Assembly (NCBI RefSeq): GCF_023091745.1
Contig: NC_068912.1
Coordinates: 58,060,567 to 58,124,566 of the forward strand
Direction: 5' to 3'
DNA: 64,000 bases
Source of the DNA: Budorcas taxicolor
Lineage: Eukaryota; Chordata; Mammalia; Artiodactyla; Bovidae
Position numbers and translations under genes: made by a program. Each line of letters begins with the position of its first letter. Position 1 is the first letter of the stretch. Below, in pieces: positions 49,149-61,890 of this stretch. The notes below the pieces were generated by a model. The model saw nothing but the letters and a program-made list of their open reading frames with translations, was not told the DNA's origin and searched no databases.

Positions 49149-50450
49149 GGTCTCTGAATTAGTTCAGAATGCATGCTGTTGGCCAGGTAATTGTTGCAGA
49201 GGGAAAAATATAGACAGCAAGTTACTATTGGATATCATGAAATGCATGGAATAAAGCATTGGCTAAATTTTAAAGAATCTCAGGAAGAAAAGACTTCCTC
49301 CTAAGAAGGAGACAAGGCATTTTTTAAAGGACTATAACTGATAAAGTATTTAATTCTTTGAAAAATTATATTGATCTGAGCTTTAGAGAATTCCCTAGAA
49401 CTGAACATTTATAAACATGGAATTCTTCAGGGTATTCTGTATTTTTTGACTGTCTGAGAGCAAAGTACCCGTTAGACAGCTGGAGATGCAAAGCACTATG
49501 GAGCAATACTGGCTAATGCTCCCAAATGTGCAATGCTTCTGTCTAAAAACTGCAAGCCACAGTCTAATATGTCTTCTTTTCCCAAATACTAAGCTGTATT
49601 CAGGTCCCCAGTGGACATATACATCTTAGCCGGTGGTACACTACCTCTTATGTGTTGCCTTTTTGTGTTGCTTGGTGCTCTTTCTAAAACAAGGTGCTTG
49701 TGGCTTTCATAAACTATTTTATTTCTTTATTCGTCTTTGTCATTCTTTAAGAGTGTATGTACTGGTTACATCAATATATGTTTTGATTGTTAGTACTTAT
49801 TTTAATTTGTTTGGTCATATACTTAATAACAAGTAAAACATTATTTATGTGAAGTTCTTATTTTAAAATTCTCTTTGTGGATATAAAATCAAAGCTAGCA
49901 CATTGTAACCTGTGCTTAAACACAAGAGAATTGGGAGGGGGTTTTATTGTTTATGTTTTAAATTGCTGTAAAAAATATTATAGGCCAGCTACATCCAGTA
50001 GTAGGTTTGGGTTAGAGTTTAGGGGTTGTGATATACTATTTTTAAAAATCCATGATCATCTGGAATGATATTTTGTGTATATATATTTTGTAAAGTTGTA
50101 GTTCAGCAAATCTTTTGAAATTGCTGCTGTTTTAAATTATAAAAACTTTGTTTCTGTTTCATAGAAATTACATGTGTTTTAATAATTCATTGATTTTCTT
50201 TCACCATTCTTAAATTTAATGTGTTGGGACCTAAAAGAATTCAATTTACCAGTCGTTAAAGCAACATTCAAGAAAACAAATACAGCCATTTGCCATTTAA
50301 AATAGGCTAAGTTCAGACTTTCCTTGAAAGAGAAATGTTAAGCATTAAAAATATGATACCTTTTGGTATATTGAAAAGCATGTACATCTATTATAAACAT
50401 ACCATCAAACCACACTTACCTATCTATAATAAAAATGTGCTTTAATATCC
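49149..50450 (+). other. COL24A1: Probable COL24A1 3' UTR
   Basis: AT-rich, repeat-free sequence follows the stop. Two AATAAA hexamers are visible, at 49250-49255 (about 100 nt after the stop) and 50428-50433. The second, followed by a T-rich stretch, would give a 1.3-kb UTR. The extent is inferred from signals only. Confidence 0.6.
50428..50433 (+). promoter_or_regulatory. Candidate distal polyadenylation signal
   Basis: AATAAA with a T-rich element about 30 nt downstream. An earlier AATAAA lies at 49250. Confidence 0.5.
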
Positions 50451-50614
50451 TTTTTAGTGCTTTTTTTTTTAACCATACCCTTTTATTATGTAGGACAGCC
50501 TCTTTTGCTTAGACCTTCCGTACTGTGTATATTGCACTACTAGAAAATATCTATTATACACCTATAAAAGGATTATAGGGCCTATTTCCTACTTAAAATT
50601 AGGTCATGGCATAG

Positions 50615-52005
50615 AAACTCTCTCTCATATGGTCAACTGATTTCTAACAAGGGTGCCAAGACCATTCAATGGAAGAAGGACAGTTTTTTCAACAAATAGT
50701 TTTGGGAAAACTGGATATCCATAATGCAAAAGAATGAAGTTGGACCTTTATCTTACATGATATACAAAAATTGATTCAGAATGATGAAAACTATTACTGT
50801 AAACAACATTTGGGATAATATCAAAAATTTTAAAAGTAACATAAAATGTATCAAAGTCCTAAATGTAAGAGCTAAAACTATAAAACTCTTAAAACTTAGG
50901 TGAAAGGCTTCATAACATTAGATTTAGCAATTAATTCCTGGATAGGGCACCAAAAGCACAGTTGCAAAAGAGAACAATAAACTGGTCTATAGCAAAACTT
51001 AAAATTTCTGTGCCAGGGACACTATCAAAATAGTATAAAGACATCCCACTGAATGGGAGAAAATATTTGGGCATTATATGTTCGATAAGGGATTACTATC
51101 CAAAGTATATGAAGAACTCTTAAAACCCCAAACCAAAAAACAACAAAATACCCTCAAGAAACCCAAAGTAAAAATGAGCAAAAGACTTAACAGGCATTTA
51201 TCTGAAAATACACAAATGGCCAACAAATGAAAAGATGCTCAACATCACTAGTCTTTAGGTGCAAATCAAAACCATAGTTAAATACTATTTTGTACAAATT
51301 AAGATGGTTAATACTGTCCCCCCAAAATAGGAAAATAACAAGTGTTGGTGAAGATATGAAGAAACTGTAACCCTTATAAATTGCTGGTGGGAACGTAAAA
51401 TGGCGCAACTGCTGTGGAAAATAATTTGGCAGTTCCTCAAAAGTTACATGTAGAATTACCATATATGATACAGTAATTCTACTTCACATATATACCTAAA
51501 AGAACTGAAAGAAGGAATCAACATATTTTTACACCAGTGTTCATAGAAGTATTATATAGAATAGCCAAAAGATTGAAATAACCCCAGTGTGTATCAATAG
51601 ATGAACTGATGAACAAAATGTGGTATGTACATACATTGGACTATTATTAAGCCTTGAAAATGAAATTCTGACATATGCTCAAACATTGATGTACCTTGAA
51701 AACTTTATGCTACATGAAGAAAGGCAGACAAAAAAGGGTAAATATTGTATGATTCCATTCATATGAACTACCTAAAAATTCCTAAACAGAAAATATAACA
51801 GAGGTTTATCAGAGGCTAAATGAGGTAAAAATAAATTATTTTTTAATGAATAGAGTTTCTGTTTGAAATAATGACAAATTTCTGGAGATGGGTGGTAATG
51901 ACAGCTGTACAGCAATATGAATATACTTAATGCAACTGAATTATACACTTTAAATTGGTTGTTTTAATCATTTTATGTTATATATTTTACCACAATTTTT
52001 CAAAA
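50615..52005 (+). mobile_element. Old L1 3' end (L1M-like), sense
   Basis: 'gatttctaacaagggtgcca', 'gttttgggaaaactggatat', 'ttataaattgctggtgggaa', 'gaatagccaaaagattgaaa' in order, ending 'ttaccacaatttttcaaaat'. It lies 160 bp beyond the proposed COL24A1 poly(A) site. Confidence 0.82.
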
Positions 52006-52079
52006 TGGGGCTATGGCAAAGATGTCAGATTTCCTGCTTGAGAAATAGAAATGTTTTTAAAAGAGCCAAGACTGATTCT

Positions 52080-52292
52080 CAGGTGGCTTAGACGGTAAAG
52101 AGTCTGCCTGTAATGCAGGAGACCCATGTTCAATCCCTGGGTTGGGAAGTTTCCCTGGAGAAGGAAATGGCAACCCACTCCAGTATTCTTGCCTGGAAAA
52201 TCTTATGGAGGGAGAAGCCTGGCATGCTACAATTCATAGCGTTGCAAAGAGTCAGACAGGACTGAGCAACTTCACTTTCACTTTTGCTTTCG
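52080..52292 (+). repeat. Bov-tA SINE, sense, with 11-bp TSD
   Basis: 'caggtggcttagacggtaaa' to 'cttcactttcacttttgc', flanked by AGACTGATTCT at 52069-52079 and 52293-52303. Confidence 0.9.
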
Positions 52293-52520
52293 AGACTGAT
52301 TCTAAATGTAAGAACCCACAGTTTATACTCTGGTTTCAGTTTATATCCTATACCTTCTGTTCTCTCCCTACACACAAAAGAAAACTTTATATCAGAGGCA
52401 TAAGTGATTTTGCTAGATCTCATTTCAGAAATATATATAAAATAGAAATACCTCAACTTTGTGTTCATGTTTTGTTCCTGAAATATTAAATTTAAAGCAA
52501 ATTTTAATCAACTTAATTAT

Positions 52521-52632
52521 AGGTGGTATAGTCTGGTAGTTAAGAATACTCTGAGGATTAGCTATGGACTTTGGGTATATTATTTATTCTTCATTGTCCC
52601 AGTTTCTTCACTATAAAATGGGGATTATAAAA
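52521..52632 (+). repeat. MIR 5' half
   Basis: 'ggtggtatagtctggtagtt' then 'cagtttcttcactataaaat' and 'ggggattataaaag'. Confidence 0.7.
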
Positions 52633-52755
52633 GTAAAAATCAGTATTAAGGTTTTCCAGAGAACATATAGTAGGAGAGATAGACAGATGAAAGGTAACAG
52701 ATAAATTGATGATAGATGACTATAAAGATATAAATATATATATTTAATATACATA
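52633..52755 (+). repeat. GATA/TA-rich simple sequence
   Basis: Degenerate gatagatga / tataaatatatat stretch. Confidence 0.5.
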
Positions 52756-52931
52756 GGGCTTTCCTGATGACTCAGCAGTAAAGAACCCACCTACCAATGC
52801 AGGAGACGTGGTTTTGATCACTGGGTCTGGAAGATCACTGGAAAAGGAAATAGCAACCTACTCCAGTATTTTTGCTTGGGAAATCCTATGGACAGAGCAG
52901 CCTGGTGGGCTACAATCCATGGGGTCACAAA
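52756..52931 (+). repeat. Bov-tA SINE, 5' part (split by L1)
   Basis: gggctttcctgatgactcag to 'caatccatggggtcacaaa'. The missing 3' part, ttcagacatgatt..accaactaaacatatac, is found at 62274-62305 after the L1. Confidence 0.85.
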
Positions 52932-54207
52932 TTACCCTAATTGTAAATGGATTAAAGGAACCAACTAAAAGACACAGACTGGCTGGGTGGTTACAAAAAT
53001 AAGACCTGTACATATGTTGTCTACAAGAGACTCACTTCAAACCTAGGGACACTTACAGACTGAAAGTATGGAGATGGGAGAAGGTATTCCACGCAAATGG
53101 AAATCATAAGAAAGCTGGAATAGCAATACTCATATCAGACAAAATAGATGTTGAAACAAAGACTGTTTTAAAAGACAAAAGGCCACTACCTAATGACCAA
53201 AGGTTCAATCCAAGAAGAAGATAATAACAGTTATATATGCATCCAGCATAGGAGCCCCTCAATGTCAGGTAAATACTAACAACCATAAAGGGAGAAAATG
53301 ACAGTATTAAAGTAATAGGGGATTTTTAATACCCCCCTTTTTTCAGTGGACAGATCATTTGGACAGAAATTAATAAGAAAACACAGGTCTTAAATGACAC
53401 TTTAGACAAGTTGGACTTAATATTTATAGAGCATTCCATCCAAAAGCAGCAGACTACACATTCTTAATCAAGTGCACATGGAACATTCTCCAGGATTGAC
53501 CACATGCTGCACCACAAGGTGAGCCTTGGTAAATCTAAGAAAACTGAAAACATATCCAGTATCTTTTCTGACCACAACACTGAAATAAAAAACGACAAGA
53601 AAAAAACCTCTAAAAAACACAAACACGTGGCAGCTAAAGAATATGCTACTAAACTAGTGGATCACTGAAGAAATCAAAGAGGAAATTTAAAAATACCTGA
53701 AGACAAATGAAAATCAAAGCACAGTGGGATGCAGCAAAATCAGTTCTAAGAGGGGAGTTTACAGCAATACCTCAAGAAGTACTTTTACAACCTTACCTCG
53801 AGAAACAAGAAAAATCTCAAATAAATAACCTAAAACAACTAGAGAAAGGACAACCAAAACCTAAAGTTAGTAGAAGGAAATAAATCATAAAGATCAGAGC
53901 AGAAATAAAACAGAGACAAAGAAAACAACTGTAAAGACCAATGAAACTAAAAGCCAGCTCTTGGAAAAGATAAAAGAGAAAAAGAGGGGGAGGACTCAAA
54001 TGAATTAGAAATGAAAAAAGAGAAGCTACCATTGACTCCACAGGCATACCAAGGATTGTTAAGAGACTACTATGAACAATTGTATGCCAATAAAATGTCA
54101 ATGGGGAGGAAATGGACAAATTCTTAGAAAGGAACCACAAAGAAATGGAAAATTTGAACAGACCAATCACAAGTGCTAAAATTGAAACTGTGATTAGAAA
54201 CTTCCCA
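52932..54207 (+). mobile_element. L1, first segment (ORF2 endonuclease to RT start)
   Basis: 'attgtaaatggattaaagga', 'aagagactcacttcaaacct', 'agcacagtgggatgcagcaa' and 'caatcacaagtgctaaaatt' follow L1 ORF2. Broken by stops and cut at 54207 by BovB; it resumes at 59260. Confidence 0.88.
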
Positions 54208-55395
54208 AGACCCCACAAGAGACTGACCCAGACTTGCCCAGGAATGTCCAGAAGTCTCCAGCAGCGGCATGGGTCAGTGGTGGCCTGCTGCAGGGTTGGG
54301 GGTACTGAGGGTATAAGTACATGCATGGGATCTTCTGAAGGAGGTCACCATTATCTTCATTACCTCCACCATAGTTTGGCCCCAGGTAAATAGCAGGGAG
54401 GGAACACAGCTCCACCCATCAATAGAAAATTAGACTAAAGATTTACTGAGCAAGCATGGCCCCGCCATCAGAACAAGACCCAATTTCCCCCTCAGTCAGT
54501 CTCTCCCTTCAGGAGCTTCCATAAGCTTCTTATCCCCATCCATCAGAGGGGCAGACAGACTGAAAACCACAATCACAGAGAACTAACCAATCTAATCACA
54601 TGGCCCACAGCCTTGTCTAACTCAGTGAAACTATGAGCCATGCCTTATAGGGCCACCCAAAACGGACTCATGGGGGAGAGTTCTGACAAAATGTGGTCCA
54701 CTGGAAAAGGGAATGGAAAACCACTTCAGTATTCTTACTTTGAGAACTCTATGAATAGTATGAAAAGGCAAAAAGATAGGACACTGAAAGATGAACTCCC
54801 CATGTTGGTAGTTGCCCAATATGCTACTGGAGAAGAATAGAGAAATAACTCCAGAAAGAATGATGACGGAGCCAAAGCAAAAACAACACCCAGTTGTGGA
54901 TGTGACTGGTGATGCAAGTAAAATCTGATGCTGTAAAGAGCAATATTACATAGGAACCTAGATGTTAGGTCCATCAATCAAGGTAAATTGGAAGTGGTCA
55001 AACAGGAGATGGCAAGAGTGAACACTGACATTTTAGGAATCAGCGAACTAAAATGGACTAGAATGGGTGAATTTAACTCAAATGACCATTATACCTACTA
55101 CTGTGGGGAAAAAATCCCTTAGAAGAAATGGAGTAGCCATCATAGTCAACAAAACAGTCCAAAATGCAGTACTTGGGTGCAATCTCAAAAACGACAGAAT
55201 GATTTGTTTGTTTCCAAGGCAAACCATTCAATATCATGGTAATCCAAGTCTATGCTCCGACCAGTAATGCTGAGGAAGCTGAAGTTGAAAGGTTCTATGA
55301 AGATCTACAACACCTTCTAGAACTAACACCCCAAAAAGATGTCCTTTTCATTATAGGGATTGGAATACAAAAGTAGGAAGTCAAGAAGTACCTGG
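54208..55395 (+). mobile_element. BovB LINE, 5' UTR and start of ORF
   Basis: Begins agaccccacaagagactgac. The 5' UTR runs to about 54960, then endonuclease-like coding text ('gaatcagcgaactaaaatgg', 'gaagaaatggagtagccatc'). Frames are broken. It resumes at 55589 and 56692. Confidence 0.88.
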
Positions 55396-55583
55396 TTCAG
55401 TTCAGTCACTCAGTCGTGTCCTACTCTTTGTGACTGCATGAATCGCAGCATGCCAGGACTCTCCCTGTCCATCACCAACTCCTGGAGTTCACTCAAGGCT
55501 CACGTCCATCGAGTCAGTGATGCCATCCAGCCATCTCATCCTCTTTCATCCCCTTCTCCTCCTGCCCCCAATCCCTCCCAGGC
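55396..55583 (-). mobile_element. 188-bp inverted BovB tail inside BovB
   Basis: Reversed BovB 3' tail from ttcagttcagtcactcagtc to 'cccccaatccctccca'. Flanked by CCTGG at 55391-55395 and 55584-55588; the host BovB reads straight across (tacctgg / agtaacaggt). Confidence 0.85.
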
Positions 55584-55603
55584 CCTGGAGTAACAGGTAA
55601 ATT

Positions 55604-56679
55604 CAAGCCTTTGACTGAACTATGGAAAATTCTAAAAGAGATGGTAACACTAGACCACCTGACCTTCTTGAGAAACCTATATGCACGTCAGGAAGCAACA
55701 GTTAGAACTGGTCATGGAACAACAGACTGGTTCCAAATAGGAAAAGGAGTACATCAAGGCTGTATATTGTCACCCAGCTTATTTAACTTGTATGCAGGGT
55801 ACATCATGAGAAACGCTGGGCTGAAAGAAGCATAAGCTGGAATCAAGATTGCCAGGAGAAATATCAATAACCTCAGATATGCAGATGACACCACCCTTAT
55901 GGCAGAAAGTGAAGAGGAACTAAAAAGCCTTTTGATGAAAGTGAAAGAGGAGAGTGAAGAAGTTGGCTTAAAGCTCAACATTCAGAAAACGAAGATCATG
56001 GCATCTGGTCCCATCACTTCATGGGAATTAGATGGGGAAACAGTAGAAACCGTGTCAGACTATTTTGGGGGGGGGGGGGGGGGGGGCTCCAAAATCACTG
56101 CCGATGGTGATTTCAGCCATGAAATTAAAAAATGCTTACTCCTTGGAAGGAAAGTTATGACCAACCTATATAGCATATTGAAAAGCAGAGACATTACTTT
56201 GCCAACAAAGGTCCATCTAGTCAAGGCTATGATTTTTCCAGTGGTCATGTATGCAGGTGAGAGTTGGACTGTGAAGAAAGCTGAGCACTGAAGAACTGAT
56301 GCTTTTGAACTGTGGTGTTGGAGAAGACTCTTGAGAGTCCCTTGGACTGCAAGGAGATCCAACCAGTTCATTCTAAAGGAGATCAGTCCTGGGTGTTCTT
56401 TGGAAGGACTGATGCTAAAACTGAAACTCCAATACTTTGGCCACCTGATGTGAAGAGTTGACTCGTTGGAAAAGACTCTGATGCTAGGAGGGATTGGGGA
56501 CAGGAGGAGAAGGGGACGACAGAGGATGAGATGGCTGGATGGCATCACTGACTCGATGGACATGAGTTTGGATGAACTCTGGGGGTTGGTGATGGACAGG
56601 GAGGCCTGGCATGCTGCAATACATGGGGTCACAAAGAGTCGGACACGACTGAGTGACTGAACTGAACTGAACTGAACTG
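55604..56679 (+). mobile_element. Nested 5'-truncated BovB with perfect 12-bp TSD
   Basis: 1076 bp of BovB 3' half inserted in the older BovB. Flanked by AACAGGTAAATT at 55592-55603 and 56680-56691. It contains a run of 20 G at 56067-56086 where BovB normally has a short G run. Confidence 0.95.
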
Positions 56680-56691
56680 AACAGGTAAATT

Positions 56692-57761
56692 TGGCCTTGG
56701 TGTACAGAATGAAGCAGTGCAAAGGCTAATAGAGTTCTGCCAAGAGAACACACTGGTCGTAGCAAACAACCTCTTTCAACAACACAAGAGAAGACTATAT
56801 ACATGGACATCACCAGATGGTGAACACTGAAATCAGATTGATTATATTCTTTGCAGCCAAAGATGGAGAAGCTCTACAGTCAACAAAAACAAGACTGGGA
56901 GCTGACTGTAGCTCAGACCATAAACTCCTTATTGCCAAATTCAGACTTAAATTGAAGAAAGTAGGGAAATCCACTAGACCATTCAGGTATGACCTAAATC
57001 AGATCCCCTACAATTATACAGTGGAAGTGACAAATAGATTCAAAGGATTAGATCAGATAGACAGAGTGCCTCATGAACTATGGATGGAGGTTCATGACAT
57101 TGTACAGGAGACAGGAATCAAGACCACCCCCAAGAAAAAGAAATGCAAAAAAGCAAAATGGCTGTCTGAGGAGGCCTTACAAACAGCTGTGAAATGAAGA
57201 GAAGTGAAAAGCAAAGGAGAAAAGGAAAGATATACCCAGCTGAATGCAGAGTTCCAAAGAATAGCAAGGAGAGATAAGAGAGCATTCCTCAGTGATCAGT
57301 GCAAAGAAATAGAGGAAAACAATAGAATGGGAAAGACTAGAGATCTCTTCAAGAAAATTAGAGACACCAGAAGAACATTTCATGCAAAGCTGGGCACAAT
57401 AAAGGACAGAAATGATACTGACCTAACAGAAGCAGAAGATATTAAGAAGAGGTGGCAAGAATACACAGAGAACTATACAAAAGATCTTCATGACCCAGAT
57501 AATCATGAGGGTATGATCACTCACCTAGAGCCAGACATCCTGGAATGTGAAATCAAGTGGGCCTTAGGAAGCATCACTACAAACAAAGCTTGTGGAGGTG
57601 ATGAAATTCCGGGGGAGCTATTTCAAATCCTAACAGATGATGCTATGAAAGTGCCACACTCAATATGCCAGCAAATTTGGAAAACTCATCAGTGGCCAGA
57701 GGACTGGAAAAGGTCAGTTTTCATTCCAATCCCCAAGAAAGGCAATGCCAAAAATGCTCAA
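56692..57761 (+). mobile_element. BovB LINE, middle segment
   Basis: Continues the host BovB (ttggccttggtgtacagaat..) through the endonuclease end and RT N-terminal region. Open frames at 56817-57197 and 57204-57797 are in-order pieces of its single ORF, separated by a stop. Confidence 0.9.
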
Positions 57762-57968
57762 GTAAGTGAAGTCACTCAGTCATGTCCAACTCTGTGATGC
57801 CATGGACTGTAGGCCTACCAGGCTCCTCCTTCCATGGGATTTTGCAGGCAAGAATACTGGAGTGGGTTGCCATTTCCTTCTCCTGGAGATCTTCCCGACT
57901 CAGGGATAGAGCCTGGGTGTCTCACATTATAGGCAGACGCTTTACCGTCTGAGCCACCAAGGAAGTCC
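57762..57968 (-). repeat. Bov-tA SINE inside BovB, antisense
   Basis: 'gaagtcactcagtcatgtcc' to 'gagccaccaaggaagtcc'. The BovB text reads gctcaa before it and aactactgcacaattg after it. Confidence 0.9.
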
Positions 57969-59259
57969 AAACTACTGCACAATTGCACTCATCTCACACA
58001 GGAGCAAAGTAATGCTCAAAATTAGCCAACCCAGGCTTCAACAGTATGTGAACCATGAACTTCCACATGTTTAAGCTGGTTTTAGAAAAGGCAGAGGAAC
58101 CAGAGATCAAATTGCCAACATCCACTGGATCATCAAAAAAGCAAGTGAGTTCCAGAAAAACATCTATTTCTGCTTTATTGACTATGCCAAAGCCTTTGAC
58201 TGTGTGGATCACAATAAACTGTGGAAAATTCTGAGAGAGATGGGAATACCAGACCACCTGACCTGCTTCTTGAGAAATCTGCATGCACGTCAAGAAGCAA
58301 CAGTAAGAACTGGACATGGAACAATGGAATGGCTCCAAATTGGGAAAGGAGTACGTCAAGGCTGTATATTGTCACCCTGCTTATTTAACTTATATGCAGA
58401 GTACATCATGAGAAATGCTGAGCTGGATGGAGCACAAGCTGGATTCAAGATTGCCAGGAGAAATATCAATAATCTCAGATATGCAGATGACACCACCCTT
58501 ATGGCAGAAAGTGAAGAGGAACTAAAAAGCCTCTTGATGAAAGTAAAAGAGGAGAGTGAAGAAGTTGGCTTAAAGCTCAACATTCAGAAAACGAAGATCA
58601 TGGCATCTGGTCCCATCACTTCGTGGGAAATAGATGGGGAAACAGTGGAAACAGTGACAGACTTTATTTTTTGGGGCTCCAAAATCGCTGCCAATGGTGA
58701 TTGCAGCCATGAAACTAAAAGACGCTTACTCCTTGGAAGGAAAGTTATGACCAATCTATATAGCATATTCAAAAGCAGAGACATTACTTTGCCAACAAAT
58801 GTCCGTCTAGTTAAGGCTATTGTTTTTTCCAGTAGTCACGTATGGATTGAAAATTGGACTATAAAGAAAGCTGAGTTTCGAAGAACTGATGCTTTTAAAC
58901 TGTGGTGATGAGAAGACTCTTGAGAGTCCCTTGGACTGCAAGAAGATCCATCCAGTCCATCCTAAAGGAAATCAGTCCTGGGTGTTCATTGGAAGGACTG
59001 ATGCTGAAGCTGAAACTCCAATACTTTGGCCACCTGACATGAAGAACTGACTCATCTGAAAAGACCCTGATGCTGGAAATGATTGAAGGCAGGAGGAGAA
59101 GCGGTCAACAGAGGATGAGATGGTTGGGTGGCATTACTGACTCAAGGACATGAGTTTGGGTAAACCCTGGGAGTTGGTGATGAACAGGGAGGCCTGACAT
59201 GCTGCATTCCATGGGGTCGCAAAGATTTGGACACAACTGAGTGCCTGAACTGAACTGAA
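57969..59259 (+). mobile_element. BovB LINE, 3' segment with RT core
   Basis: RT core through the ctgaactgaa tail. The 234-codon frame 58204-58908 keeps 'GVRQGCILSPCLFNLYAEYI' and the catalytic LRYADDTTLMAE, but the ORF as a whole is disrupted. Confidence 0.92.
58204..58908 (+). pseudogene. BovB reverse transcriptase fragment with intact YADD
   Basis: 234 codons: fingers/palm motifs, GVRQG box and YADD box near residues 94-97, then the thumb-like region. The N-terminal endonuclease lies in other frames upstream, separated by stops and a SINE. A relic, not a host gene. Confidence 0.85.
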
Positions 59260-61889
59260 GAAATGAAAGTCCAGGACATGATGGCTTCACAGTCAAATTT
59301 TATCACACATTTAGAGAAGGCATATCCTACTTAATGTGTTCCAAAAACTGCAGAAGAAGAAAAACTTCCGAATTCCTTTATAAGGCCACCACCACCCTAA
59401 TACCAAAACCACACAAAGACTCCACAAAAGAATGAAATTACAAGCCAATATCACCGGTGAACATAGTTGCAAAAATCCTCAACAAAATACTAGCCATTCA
59501 TATCCAACAATGTATTAAAAAGATCATACACCATTACCAAGTGTGATTCATCCCAGGGATGCAAGGATTTTCAGCATCTGCAATATGGGATACACCACAC
59601 AACAAATTGAAGAATAAAAACCATATGACCATCTCAGATGGTAGATGCAGAAAAAGGTTTCGACAAAATTCAGCACCCATTTATCATAAAAACCCTCCAG
59701 AAATTGGACAGAAGGGTTTATACCTCAACATAATGAAGGCCATATATGACAAGCCTACAACTAGCATCATATACTCAATGGTGGAAAGCTGAAAGCATTC
59801 CCTTTAAGATCAGGAACAAGAAAAGGATGTCCAGTCTCCCCACTTTTATTTAACATAGTTTTGGAAGTCATAGCTACAGCAATCAGACAAGAAAAAGAAA
59901 TACAGGGAGTTCAAATTGGAAAAGAAATTAAACAGTCACTGTTTGAAGATGACATGATACTTTACATAGAAGATCCTAAAGATGCTACCAGAAAACTACT
60001 AGAACTCAATGAATTTGGTAAAGTTGCAGCTTATAAAATTAATATGTAGAAATATGTTGCATTTCTATAGACTAACAATGAAATATCAGAAAGAGAAATT
60101 CAATAAACAATTCCATTAACCATGACATCAGAAAGAATAAAATACCTAAGAATAAACCTACCTAAGGAGACAAAAAGACCTTTACTCCAAAAACTATAAA
60201 ATGCTGATGAAAGAAATTGAAGAAGACCAAAGTGGATGGGAAGATATAGCAGGTTCGTGGATTAGAAGATCAGTATTATCAAAATGACTACACTACCCAA
60301 GGGACTCTACAGATTCAATGCAATCCCTATCAAATTAACAATGGCATTTTTCACAGTAAAAAAATCTCAAAATTTGTATGGAGACACAAAAGACCCTGAA
60401 TAGCCAAAACAATTATGAGAAAGAAAAACAGAGCTGGAGGAAATCAGGCTTATTGATTTCAGACTATACTATAAAGCTACAGTCATCAAAGAAATATGAT
60501 ACTGGCACAAAAAATAGGAATACAGATCAATGGATAGAAAACCCCAGAAATAAGCCCATGTGTGTATGGTCAATTAATCATCTATCACAAAGGAAGCAAG
60601 ACTACACAATGTTGGAAAGACAGTCTTCAACAAATGGTTTTGGGAAAACTGGGCAGCCACATGTAAAAACATGAAATTAGATCATTCTTTAACTCCATAT
60701 ACAGAAGTAAACTCAAAATGGATTAAAGATCTAAATGTGAGCCTGGATGCTATAAAACCAGTGGAAAACATAAATCACAGCAACTTTTTTTTTGATCCAT
60801 TTCCCAGAAAAATGGAAATAACAACAATAAACAAATGGGACCTACCCAATCTCAAAAGTTTTTCACAGAAATAAATAAAAAGAAAAGACAACCCACAGAT
60901 TGGGAGAAAACATTTGCAAATGATGTGACCAGTAAGGGATTAGTTTCCAAAACTGGCAGACAGCTCATGATGCTTGGCGACATCAAAACAAACAACCCTC
61001 TCAAAAAATGTACAGGAGACCTAATAAGACATTTCTCCAAAGAAGACATAGAGATGGCCAATAGGCACATGAAAGGATGTTCAGCATCACTATTTATTTG
61101 AGAACTGCAAATCAAAATTATAATGAGATATCACCTCACACCAGCCAGAATGGCTATTATCAAAAAAATCCACAAACAATAAATGCTACAAAGGGTGTGG
61201 AGAGAAAGGAACTCTCCTATACTGTTTGTGGGAATGTAAATTGGTACAGCCACTATGAAGAACAGTATGGAAGTTCCTTAAAAAACTAAAAATAAAGCTA
61301 CCATATGACCCTACAATCCTACTCCTGGGCATAGATCCAGAGAAAAACATGATCTAAAAGGATATATACACTTCACTGCAGCACTATTTACAATAGCCAA
61401 GACATGAAAGAAACATAAAAATCCATCAACAGAGGAATGATAAAGAAGATATGTACTTATATATTTCTCAGGCATTAAAAAGGGTGAAATAATGCCATCT
61501 GCAGCAAAATGGATGAACATAGAGAGTGTCATACTGACTGAAGTCAGTCATTCAAAGGAGAAATATCAAATGGCATCCCTTGTATGTGGAATGTAAAAAT
61601 AAATGATACAAATGAACTTACTTACAAAACACAGAGACTCACAGACTTAGAAAATGAAGTTATGATTGCCAGGTAGAAGGGACAGTTAAGGAGTTTGGGA
61701 CAGTCATGTACACAATGCTATACTTAAAATAGATAACCAAGGAGGATCTATTATATAGCACAAAGAACTCTATTCAAAGTTTGTGGCAGTCTGGACAGAA
61801 AAGGGGTTTAGGGTAGAATGGATACATGTGTATGTATGGCTGAGTCCCTTCGCTGTTCACCTGAAACTATTACATTGTTAACTGGCTAT
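59260..61889 (+). mobile_element. L1, second segment (RT to 3' UTR)
   Basis: Resumes at 'aatgaaagtccaggacatga' and runs to 'ttacattgttaactggctat'. At 59861-60049 the RT catalytic box reads SLFEDDMILYIED, with E in place of the usual A. Many stops. Confidence 0.9.
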
Positions 61890-61890
61890 C

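Noticed and set aside
53817..54326. 169-codon minus-strand hydrophobic frame resembling a membrane protein
   Set aside because: It crosses the L1/BovB junction on the antisense strand; lysine-rich L1 text reversed gives Phe/Leu-rich frames.
56060..56722. 220-codon minus-strand frame including a proline run
   Set aside because: It is the reverse complement of BovB; the proline run is the G20 tract read backwards.
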